Origin: Emticicia sp031378345
Lineage (GTDB): Bacteria > Bacteroidota > Bacteroidia > Cytophagales > Spirosomataceae
NCBI GenBank assembly: GCA_031378345.1
Contig: JANNDY010000012.1
Span: 1-64,000 of the forward strand
Length of the DNA stretch: 64,000 nt
Direction of reading: 5' to 3'
The position numbers and the translations under genes were made by a program. The first letter of the stretch is position 1; every line of letters starts with the position of its first letter. Below the pieces are notes generated by a model. The model saw only the letters and a list, made by a program, of their open reading frames with translations. It was not told the DNA's origin and did no database searches. Positions 1 to 6,839 of the stretch are shown piece by piece.

Positions 1-135
1 CCTGATATTAAACTCGTTTTTGCCAAAAAATTACTAAATAAACTCAACTCTGATGATGGTTTGTTAAACGCAATACAAGTTAGACACCTGCAAAGACAAA
101 CTGATATTGATAGGTTTTCCAGAGTGCCAAAGTAG
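1..135 (+). CDS. C-terminal end of an unidentified protein, cut by the window edge
   Basis: Frame 1 of the plus strand is open from the first base to a TAG stop at 133-135, giving 44 residues that end in RQTDIDRFSRVPK. The composition (Lys, Leu, Asp, Arg, Gln-rich, amphipathic) looks like real protein, more so than the antisense frames. I do not recognise the family. It converges with trpA and the two coding frames overlap by about 56 bp, which is why it may mark the edge of a rearrangement that removed the trpA end. It could also be a chance open frame, since 44 codons is short. Confidence 0.45.
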   Translation, partial: PDIKLVFAKKLLNKLNSDDGLLNAIQVRHLQRQTDIDRFSRVPK

Positions 136-745
136 AATTAAGTGACAGCAATTTAATATATTGAAAATATTGCTCAGTTTTCTCCGAAAATCCAGTGACT
201 TTACCTGTGATACTTGAACTACTGACGATATAAATAAAACCTTGTGAAATTGTATCAATTTGACGAATACGAGATTCTGAAGTTTGGGGGGTAATTAAAA
301 AGATATTTAATAAACCATATTTTAAAAAGGTAGATTTGTACTTTTGCTCAAATTCGGTGATGGGTAAATCGGGTAAAATGAGGCCATCTACACACACTTC
401 TTGGCACTTTTTACAGAAATTTTCAACACCAAATTGCAATATTGGATTAAGATACCCCATAAGAACAATTGGAATATTGACTGAATTTCGTATTTCGGTT
501 AACTGAGAAAAGAGTATTTCAAGGGTCATTCCGTTCTTTAGGGCAACTTGATTGGCTTGCTGAATTGTTTCACCGTCGGCAACTGGGTCGGAATAGGGCA
601 TACCAATTTCGACCATATCCACGCCCGAATTTTGGAGAGCTTTTAAAACAGTAACAGTACTATTTAGCTCAGGAAAGCCTGCCGTATAATAAATATTCAT
701 TATACTTTGGGGTTTGCTTTCAAAGAGAGTTTTGATTCGATTCAT
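80..745 (-). CDS. trpA: Tryptophan synthase alpha subunit, C-terminally truncated
   Basis: TrpA cleaves indole-3-glycerol phosphate to indole, which is channelled to TrpB. The N-terminal two thirds are clear: the catalytic Glu lies in VEIGMPYSDP, followed by the Asp of DPVADGE, then LILPDLP, LITPQTS and YIVSSSSITG. The start is placed at the ATG at 745 (MNRIKTLF), the usual TrpA N-terminus. An upstream in-frame ATG at 778 would overlap trpB by 8 bp. The protein is about 221 residues against 250-270 in the family. Homology stops near ...NSTLAL (around position 122-137), and the next residues are unrelated until the stop at 80. The missing part carries the GFGI and GSA phosphate-binding loops, so the protein is probably inactive. 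No other minus frame restores the family sequence, so a single frameshift does not explain it. Confidence 0.85.
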   Translation of the reverse strand: MNRIKTLFESKPQSIMNIYYTAGFPELNSTVTVLKALQNSGVDMVEIGMPYSDPVADGETIQQANQVALKNGMTLEILFSQLTEIRNSVNIPIVLMGYLNPILQFGVENFCKKCQEVCVDGLILPDLPITEFEQKYKSTFLKYGLLNIFLITPQTSESRIRQIDTISQGFIYIVSSSSITGKVTGFSEKTEQYFQYIKLLSLNSTLALWKTYQYQFVFAGV

Positions 746-770
746 AATTAAATTTTGTTTAGTCAATTGC

Positions 771-2006
771 CTAATCATGTAGAAAACTCATGTATGTATT
801 CAAATCTTTATCGCCACGACCCGATAGATTTATAACAACTACCGCGTTTGGAGAAGCCCCCAAATGTTTCAATACAGCTAAAGCATGAGCAGACTCAATA
901 GCGGGAATGATTCCCTCAAGTTTAGAAAGTTCAAATCCTGATTCTATTGCTTCATCATCAGTGATGGCGTAAAAAGTAGCCCTTTTAGTATCCCAAAGAT
1001 GAGCATGAAGGGGGCCAATACCTGGATAATCCAACCCAGCAGAAATACTATGGGGTTCTACGACTTGTCCATCAGGGGTTTGCATCAAAAGGCTTTTACT
1101 TCCGTGTAATACACCCTCTTTTCCTAAATAAGTTGTGGCTGCACTTTTACCCGAATAAATACCTTTACCAGCCGCTTCAGCAGCTATAAGTTTAACTTCA
1201 GGCTCATTTAAATAGTGATAAAATGCACCTGCGGCATTGGAGCCTCCGCCTACACAAGCAATCATATAATCGGGATTTTCACGCCCCTCTGCACGTAGTA
1301 ATTGCCACCTGATTTCTTCCGAAATAATTGATTGAAACTGTGCAACCATATCGGGATAGGGATGTGGGCCAACCACCGAACCTATAATATAATGGGTATC
1401 AGTTGGTGTATTTATCCAATGTCGGAGAGCTTCATTCGTGGCATCTTTTAAGGTTTTTGAGCCACTTTTTGCGGGTCTTACTTCCGCTCCGAGCATTTTC
1501 ATTCGAGCAACATTAGGTGATTGTCGTTGTATATCAACCTCTCCCATATATATAATACATTCCATTCCCATCAATGCACAGACGGTAGCAGTGGCTACAC
1601 CATGCTGACCAGCCCCAGTTTCAGCAACAATTTTTTGCTTACCCAATTTCTGAGCTAATAAAATCTGTCCGATGGTATTGTTAATTTTATGGGCCCCAGT
1701 ATGACACAAATCTTCTCGTTTAAGATATATATTAGTGTGGTATTTTTGAGAAAGTCGATTAGCAAAATAAAGTGGGGTGGGACGACCAACATAATCCTTC
1801 ATTAATTGCTGAAACTGTTCTTTAAATTCGTTACTTGAGGTTATTTTGAGGTAATTCTGCTGAAGCTCAGTTACATTTGGGTACAGCATTTCGGGAATAA
1901 AAGCTCCTCCGAAACGCCCATAATATCCATCATCAGAGATTGAAAATGAAGATTTTGGAGATTCACTGTAAAGTGATTGATTGAATAAATGAAATATTGG
2001 TTCCAT
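771..2006 (-). CDS. trpB: Tryptophan synthase beta subunit
   Basis: TrpB is the PLP enzyme that condenses indole with L-serine to give tryptophan. The 411-residue length is normal. The PLP lysine is in TGAHKINN, preceded by the substrate-loop motif REDLCH, followed by AETGAGQHG and the phosphate-binding loop GGGSNAAGAF. LYFANRLS and the C-terminal INLSGRGDKD are also typical. The sequence looks intact, in contrast to the truncated trpA just downstream. It lies 34 bp after trpC. In the common Bacteroidota order trpF would stand here, but it is absent. Confidence 0.96.
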   Translation of the reverse strand: MEPIFHLFNQSLYSESPKSSFSISDDGYYGRFGGAFIPEMLYPNVTELQQNYLKITSSNEFKEQFQQLMKDYVGRPTPLYFANRLSQKYHTNIYLKREDLCHTGAHKINNTIGQILLAQKLGKQKIVAETGAGQHGVATATVCALMGMECIIYMGEVDIQRQSPNVARMKMLGAEVRPAKSGSKTLKDATNEALRHWINTPTDTHYIIGSVVGPHPYPDMVAQFQSIISEEIRWQLLRAEGRENPDYMIACVGGGSNAAGAFYHYLNEPEVKLIAAEAAGKGIYSGKSAATTYLGKEGVLHGSKSLLMQTPDGQVVEPHSISAGLDYPGIGPLHAHLWDTKRATFYAITDDEAIESGFELSKLEGIIPAIESAHALAVLKHLGASPNAVVVINLSGRGDKDLNTYMSFLHD

Positions 2007-2040
2007 AATTGTCTTTTTTGAGATTTGATGTATCTAACTT

Positions 2041-2838
2041 TCATAATTCATCAATAAAGTTTTTGAGAGCTTCGGCTGGATGGTCGGTTCGCATAAATGT
2101 TTCTCCCATCAAAAAACCATTGTAACCAATGGATTTTAAGTAACGAACAGTACTGGCTTCGCTGATACAGCTTTCTGAAATCTTGACTTTATTGGATGGT
2201 ATTTTGTCCGCCAATTCGATGGAGGCATTGACATTATTCTCCGAAAAATTCTTTAAGTTTCTGTTATTTACACCAATCATATCTACCTTGTCGAGTGGAC
2301 TATTTTCTAATTCTGATTGGTTATGAACTTCGAGCAATACTTCTAAATCTATATCATGTGCGGTTTTACTAAGTGCTGCGATTTGCGTTGAACTCAGACA
2401 GGCCGCAATGAGCAAAATCACATCTGCTCCCCACGCTTTTGCTTCAATAATTTGGTAATCGTCAATGATAAAATCTTTTCTCAAAATGGGTATTTCAGGG
2501 TTAGAAATACGGCTAATAATAAGGTCTTCTTTTGTTCCTCCAAAAAAATTAAAATCAGTCAGTACCGATAATCCCGCTGCCTTGACTGCTGCATAGCCAT
2601 TTGTTACTTCTTGCACCGATAGCCTATCATTGATGATTCCTTTTGAGGGCGATTTTCGCTTATGTTCGGCTATGATACCCGAAGTATTTTGAGAAGTAAG
2701 GTTTTTCACCAAAGAATTGACGCTTCGATTGAAATAGATACTTTTTTCTAAAAAACTGATGGTTCTCTCACTTTTTGCTCTTTTCACTTCTCGGTGCTTA
2801 TTAGAGACTATGGACTCTAAAATCGTTGTATGTTTCAT
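2041..2838 (-). CDS. trpC: Indole-3-glycerol phosphate synthase
   Basis: This enzyme closes the indole ring, converting carboxyphenylamino-deoxyribulose phosphate to indole-3-glycerol phosphate. At 265 residues it is a single-domain TrpC with no fused TrpF part. Characteristic motifs are IIAEHKRKSPSKG (catalytic Glu and Lys near the N-terminus), LTDFNFFGG, ILRKDFIIDDYQI (catalytic Lys), VLLEVHNQSELE, IGVNNRNLK and SESCIS. It starts 6 bp after the trpG stop, so the two are probably co-translated. TrpD would normally sit between them and is missing without a scar. Confidence 0.95.
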   Translation of the reverse strand: MKHTTILESIVSNKHREVKRAKSERTISFLEKSIYFNRSVNSLVKNLTSQNTSGIIAEHKRKSPSKGIINDRLSVQEVTNGYAAVKAAGLSVLTDFNFFGGTKEDLIISRISNPEIPILRKDFIIDDYQIIEAKAWGADVILLIAACLSSTQIAALSKTAHDIDLEVLLEVHNQSELENSPLDKVDMIGVNNRNLKNFSENNVNASIELADKIPSNKVKISESCISEASTVRYLKSIGYNGFLMGETFMRTDHPAEALKNFIDEL

Positions 2839-2844
2839 TTTTTT

Positions 2845-3411
2845 CTAATTATTAACCCAGTTTTTAATCATTTGAACCCCAAATTGAGTCAGATAAGCCT
2901 CTGGATGAAATTGAACACCTCTAACATCATACTTTTGGTGAGCTTCGGCCAAAACATACCCCTTGCTATCAATTGCCGTAATTTTGAGGTCAGATGGCAT
3001 GGTTTCGGGTATCACCGTCCAAGAATGATACCTACAAACATCCATCTCCGAGGGCATTTGCTGAAATATTCTTTCGTGTTCGTCGGTTACGATACATTTT
3101 GTCGTGACACCGTGTAGGACTTCTCCCATATTTTGTAGTTTTGCTCCGAAAGTTTCGCCAATTGCTTGATGCCCTAAGCAAACCCCAAAAATTGACTTTT
3201 GAGGAGCGTACTCCTTGATTACATCGAGCATTATGCCCGCTTCTTCTGGAATTCCAGGGCCAGGCGATAGGAGTATTTTATCGTATTTTTTTACAGCCTC
3301 AATGCTTATTTTATTATTACGGAAAACGTCCACCTTTTTTCCTAAATCTTTGAGGATATAAACAAGGTTATAGACAAACGAATCGTAGTTGTCAATCACT
3401 AAAATTTTCAT
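2845..3411 (-). CDS. trpG: Anthranilate synthase component II (glutamine amidotransferase)
   Basis: TrpG is the class I glutamine amidotransferase that feeds ammonia to TrpE. The start is set at the ATG at 3411 (MKILVIDNYDSF), the invariant N-terminus of the family; upstream in-frame codons to 3450 would overlap trpE. The protein has 188 residues with ILLSPGPGIPE, the nucleophile in GVCLGHQAIGE, and the catalytic His and Glu in VQFHPEAYLT. PabA and TrpG cannot be told apart by motif alone. Its position directly after trpE, with a 16-bp gap, supports TrpG. Confidence 0.94.
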   Translation of the reverse strand: MKILVIDNYDSFVYNLVYILKDLGKKVDVFRNNKISIEAVKKYDKILLSPGPGIPEEAGIMLDVIKEYAPQKSIFGVCLGHQAIGETFGAKLQNMGEVLHGVTTKCIVTDEHERIFQQMPSEMDVCRYHSWTVIPETMPSDLKITAIDSKGYVLAEAHQKYDVRGVQFHPEAYLTQFGVQMIKNWVNN

Positions 3412-3427
3412 AGTATATAGATGGGGG

Positions 3428-4855
3428 TTAAATTTCTTCGGCCATTTCAATGGCTTTTCTTAATGCTCCAAGTTTGAGGTGTACCTCATTCATCTCAGAC
3501 TCAACATCTGATTTTGCAACAACACCCATACCTGCTTGATAGAAAAGTGTATCGTTTTTGCTCAAAAATGTTCGAATTGCAATGGCATGATTGAAGTTTC
3601 CTTCAAAATCCATAAATCCGATTGCTCCGCCATAGATACTCCGATTTGTTGGCTCTAATTGATTAATGATGTTTTGAGCATTGTATTTTGGGGCTCCCGA
3701 TAATGTCCCAGCAGGAAAAGTATCAGCAACCAATTGCAAGGGGTTCGTACCTTTATTCATGGTAGCGGTAACCTTTGATACCAAGTGGATTACATGGCTA
3801 AAAAACTGTACCTCCTTGAATATTTCTACATTTACGGAATTGGCATTTCTGGATAAATCGTTTCTGGCTAAATCGACCAACATCACGTGTTCGGCCGATT
3901 CTTTTTCATCAAGACAAAGCTGATGAGCCAATTCGGTATCCTTTTTCTCATCACCAGTGCGGCGAAAAGTTCCTGCAATTGGATGTATCTCAGCCTGATT
4001 TCCTTGAATAAAAATCTGTTTTTCGGGCGAAGAGCCAAAAATGTGATAATCTCCACCATCAAAATAAAACAAATATGGCGATGGATTAATGCTCCTTAAA
4101 GCACGATAGACGTTGAAATCATCGCCTTCGTAATGCCTTGAAAAACGCCTTGATGGTACTATCTGAAAAACATCACCCCTCAAACAATGCTTTATACAAC
4201 TCTTGATGATGTCTCTCATATTCTCATCCTCAATATTCGACGACTCAGAACTTGTTATCTTAAATGGTTTTGTCTCGGTGAGCGATTGCTTCTGAATCAA
4301 GTTACATATATTATCAATTCCGTTTTCAATAAAGCACGGTTCTTGACCTTCGGCGGCAAATGAATGTTCAAAAATATACAACTCGTCTTTGAAATGATTG
4401 ATGGCAATGGTATAGCGATAGACACGGTATAAAATTTGGGGAATGGCTGTTTCATTGCTTTTGGCTTGTATTTCTATATCCTCAAAATACTCGGTAGAAT
4501 CATATGTCATGTGTCCGAAAAGTCCAGTTGAAATAAACGGAAACTTTTTAGACGGGGCTTTAAAACTATTGGCAAAAGCTAATAATTTTTTAATTGCGAG
4601 TGAACGTTTTTTTAGTTTAAATCTTTCAATTGTACCATCGGGAAAAGACTGAGTTACAAAGTCATCATCAATCATAAAACAAGCCACAGGGTCAAAAGCA
4701 ATATAACTAAAACCGCTGCTCGGAGAGTGGTAGTCTGAACTTTCTAATATGATAGAATTAGGAAATCTCTCCCTTATTTGTAAAAAAATATTTACTGGTG
4801 TAAGTGTATCGGATAAAATACGTTTATACTTATCCGTTAGAAAAAAATTTTTCAT
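3428..4855 (-). CDS. trpE: Anthranilate synthase component I
   Basis: TrpE converts chorismate and ammonia to anthranilate, the first step of the tryptophan pathway. The ATG at 4855 (MKNFFLTDK) is preferred to a TTG two codons upstream. The 475-residue protein has the N-terminal IILESSDYH segment corresponding to the LLES tryptophan-binding motif, so the Ser linked to feedback inhibition is kept. The C-terminal chorismate-binding domain has QIVPSRRFSR, SSPEKQIF, PIAGTFRRTGDE, HVMLVDLARNDL, GTLSGAPK, YGGAIGF and QAGMGVVAKSD. It is the first gene of the block, and its upstream region faces the LuxR-type regulator. Confidence 0.95.
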   Translation of the reverse strand: MKNFFLTDKYKRILSDTLTPVNIFLQIRERFPNSIILESSDYHSPSSGFSYIAFDPVACFMIDDDFVTQSFPDGTIERFKLKKRSLAIKKLLAFANSFKAPSKKFPFISTGLFGHMTYDSTEYFEDIEIQAKSNETAIPQILYRVYRYTIAINHFKDELYIFEHSFAAEGQEPCFIENGIDNICNLIQKQSLTETKPFKITSSESSNIEDENMRDIIKSCIKHCLRGDVFQIVPSRRFSRHYEGDDFNVYRALRSINPSPYLFYFDGGDYHIFGSSPEKQIFIQGNQAEIHPIAGTFRRTGDEKKDTELAHQLCLDEKESAEHVMLVDLARNDLSRNANSVNVEIFKEVQFFSHVIHLVSKVTATMNKGTNPLQLVADTFPAGTLSGAPKYNAQNIINQLEPTNRSIYGGAIGFMDFEGNFNHAIAIRTFLSKNDTLFYQAGMGVVAKSDVESEMNEVHLKLGALRKAIEMAEEI

Positions 4856-5156
4856 AAACAATTTTTTTTGAAAGAGTTGAAATCAATATTATGTACCATG
4901 AAATCATTTTTTATGATTATTAGTAATTATTTGCTATAAATATGTAATTGTAAGATTCTTGAAGGGTAATTGATTTATGATTAAAAAAAATGGTTATTTC
5001 ACCCTAAGTACTATCAATTTCAGCTGTAAATACAAAACAATATGCTGTGGAAAACAGTAATATCGCATGATTATTGGTTTTTTTCTACCCAAAACCAATG
5101 CCTAAAAATTGAATCTTAAATAAATTATTATTACATTAAAACAAATATTAAATACT
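4856..5156. promoter_or_regulatory. Divergent intergenic region between trpE and the regulator gene
   Basis: This 301-bp AT-rich gap must hold the start signals for trpE (leftward) and for the regulator (rightward). I could not find a convincing Bacteroidota-type promoter (TTG, spacer, TAnnTTTG) on either strand, so no promoter is placed. It contains a 9-bp inverted repeat at 5073-5099 and a smaller 6-bp one (AATCAT/ATGATT, 4902-4918) close to trpE. No tRNA or small gene is seen here. Confidence 0.5.
5073..5099. promoter_or_regulatory. Perfect 9-bp inverted repeat, possible operator or hairpin
   Basis: ATTGGTTTT at 5073-5081 is repeated as AAAACCAAT at 5091-5099, with a 9-nt spacer. It lies about 57 bp before the regulator start and about 220 bp before the trpE start. 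The centre-to-centre spacing of the half-sites (18 bp) would fit a dimeric helix-turn-helix protein, and the adjacent LuxR-type regulator is an obvious candidate. In AT-rich DNA such repeats also arise by chance, and there is no second copy to compare. Confidence 0.3.
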
Positions 5157-5831
5157 ATGAAATTCTACGAAACGACTTCAACATTAAGAAATGCTACTTT
5201 TTATGTAGTAAAATCGGAGTTAATTGCCTGCGAATCATTGTGCGAACTTATTTCAAATTGGGGCTTTAGAGTTGTTGGAAAATCAACTAACTTGGGTGAA
5301 ACAATAGAACAAGTTAGGATAAGAAAACCAAAGTATATAATTTTGGAAACTACAATTGGGGGTAAAAATGCCGTTAGCACAATCAACGAGATAAGACTTG
5401 AAAATCCGAATATTAAATTTATTTTGATATCTAATACAAAAGATTTGAGCCAGATATCAGAGTTTCTCTTAACAGATTCTTGTGGTTTTTTGAACTGCAA
5501 CGATGGTATGAAAGAGCTCAAAGACTGTATAGTTAGCACTTCAACGGGCAACCTAAAATATTATGGTAATGGCTTTAAGGAACTTATTAAAAACTATGGA
5601 ATAAATATGATAAATGAAGAAACAAAAAATAAGCTTAAAGAACTTACGAAACGAGAGAAGCAAATTTTACACTTGGTAGCTGACGGACATACCGCAGATG
5701 AGATTGCAGGTCAACTGGGTATTAGTTATTGGACTTTTGTCAATCATAAAGCAAATATTGTCAGAAAACTAAATTTAGATGGAGCAAAAACCCTTGTTAG
5801 ATTTGGAATTTCGGTAAAATCTTTCTTGTAA
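5157..5831 (+). CDS. LuxR/NarL-type regulator with an atypical receiver domain
   Basis: This 224-residue protein has a CheY-like N-terminal half (about residues 13-130) and a LuxR-type helix-turn-helix at about 160-224 (LTKREKQILHLVADG, then TADEIAGQLGIS and KANIVRKL). The receiver is atypical. The acidic pair that binds magnesium is replaced by Lys19-Ser20, and the phospho-acceptor position in YIILETTIGG is Glu64 instead of Asp. Such a protein probably does not respond to phosphorylation and may be permanently in the active state or bind a small ligand. No sensor kinase gene is next to it. It is divergent from trpE and convergent with the end of the large biosynthetic operon (5-bp gap), so it could control either one. 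Target genes are inference. Confidence 0.85.
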   Translation: MKFYETTSTLRNATFYVVKSELIACESLCELISNWGFRVVGKSTNLGETIEQVRIRKPKYIILETTIGGKNAVSTINEIRLENPNIKFILISNTKDLSQISEFLLTDSCGFLNCNDGMKELKDCIVSTSTGNLKYYGNGFKELIKNYGINMINEETKNKLKELTKREKQILHLVADGHTADEIAGQLGISYWTFVNHKANIVRKLNLDGAKTLVRFGISVKSFL

Positions 5832-5836
5832 TTTAC

Positions 5837-6811
5837 CTATTCAGGGTTTATTGATACATTTGTTTTCTTAAACCGATTATCTGTCAGACTGCGTAGAAAG
5901 GCTTCCAAGTCTTCGATATGCTTGCTATTCATTTTCAGAGGAGCCATGTTTACATGGCGGTTTTTGCTGTTGGGTACGTGCTTATCGGGTTCATTATAAT
6001 ATTCCAAAACCTCTTTAAGGGTTTTCATCGAACCATCGTGCATATAAGGGGCCGTAAGAGCTATATTCCGAAGATTGGGTGTCTCAAAAGCACCTATATT
6101 TGTGCTATCGTGTGTAACGGTAAATCGACCAATATCATTCTTATCTTTTCCATCAAACAAACCAATATTAAAAAACTCATCATTACCGAAATAGGGTTCT
6201 TTATGGCAAAAAACACAATTAGCATCATAAATAAACAATTCCATGCCTCTAACTTCGGCGGCATTTAAAGCATTTATGTCTCCAGCTATGTATTTATCAT
6301 AAGCAGATTCGCTCGGTTGTAGTGTTCGCTGATAATCTCCCAATGCTTTTGCGAGTAGCTGTAACGATGGCTCAGAGTCAAAAACTGTCTTAAACGCTTT
6401 TTGATAGTATACACTTTGTGATAGCCTTTTTTCAGCTTCATCAAGCGGTAGCCCCATTTCTTTAGGGCTGGCAATTGGCCCAAGGGCTTGTTCTTCAAAT
6501 GACTTGGCACGGCCATCCCAAAAAAAGTGTTTTTTATCAACCAAATACATAACAGAAGGCGTATTTCTTTCAGTATAATTATTGTTAACTCCAGGGCTTC
6601 GGCTACTTGTATCGGCAAATGCAAAATCGGGTATATGGCACGAAGCACAACTGACAGATTGGTCAATGGATAAAATTTTATCGTTAAATAGCACTTCTCC
6701 AAGCTCAACCGATGATGTAGGGATGCTCTCTGGTGATTCGTTGACAAATGCCGTTGAGATAACTGTCGATAGCCAAAATACTATGACAGAGATAATCTTA
6801 ATTTTTTTCAT
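5837..6811 (-). CDS. Secreted di-haem cytochrome c peroxidase/MauG-family protein
   Basis: The start is taken at the ATG at 6811 because MKKIKIISVIVFWLSTVIS is a typical signal peptide; longer in-frame versions would run into the preceding gene. The mature protein carries two c-type haem sites, CASCH (55-59) and CVFCH (199-203), the family motif FFWDGR (96-101), and a C-terminal APYMHDGS (254-261) with candidate Met ligands. Family members either reduce hydrogen peroxide in the periplasm or, like MauG, oxidise a partner substrate. It lies 28 bp after the esterase-like gene and is the last gene of the operon. It may be a genuine tailoring oxidase or an unrelated respiratory gene that shares the transcript; the sequence cannot decide. 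Confidence 0.88.
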   Translation of the reverse strand: MKKIKIISVIVFWLSTVISTAFVNESPESIPTSSVELGEVLFNDKILSIDQSVSCASCHIPDFAFADTSSRSPGVNNNYTERNTPSVMYLVDKKHFFWDGRAKSFEEQALGPIASPKEMGLPLDEAEKRLSQSVYYQKAFKTVFDSEPSLQLLAKALGDYQRTLQPSESAYDKYIAGDINALNAAEVRGMELFIYDANCVFCHKEPYFGNDEFFNIGLFDGKDKNDIGRFTVTHDSTNIGAFETPNLRNIALTAPYMHDGSMKTLKEVLEYYNEPDKHVPNSKNRHVNMAPLKMNSKHIEDLEAFLRSLTDNRFKKTNVSINPE

Positions 6812-6839
6812 GTTTATTAAACAGTAAAGTTTTAGAAAA

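Noticed and set aside
80..258. A frameshift in trpA that could be repaired by reading another minus frame
   Set aside because: I translated all three minus frames through 1-137. None restores the GFGI or GSA phosphate-binding motifs, so loss or replacement of the end fits better than a single base error.
3412..3450. Upstream start for trpG overlapping trpE
   Set aside because: The added residues are not found in the family, and MKILVIDNYDSF is the conserved N-terminus.
4856..5156. Trp-codon leader peptide or attenuator before trpE
   Set aside because: No short frame with clustered Trp codons and no terminator-like GC stem followed by a T run was seen.
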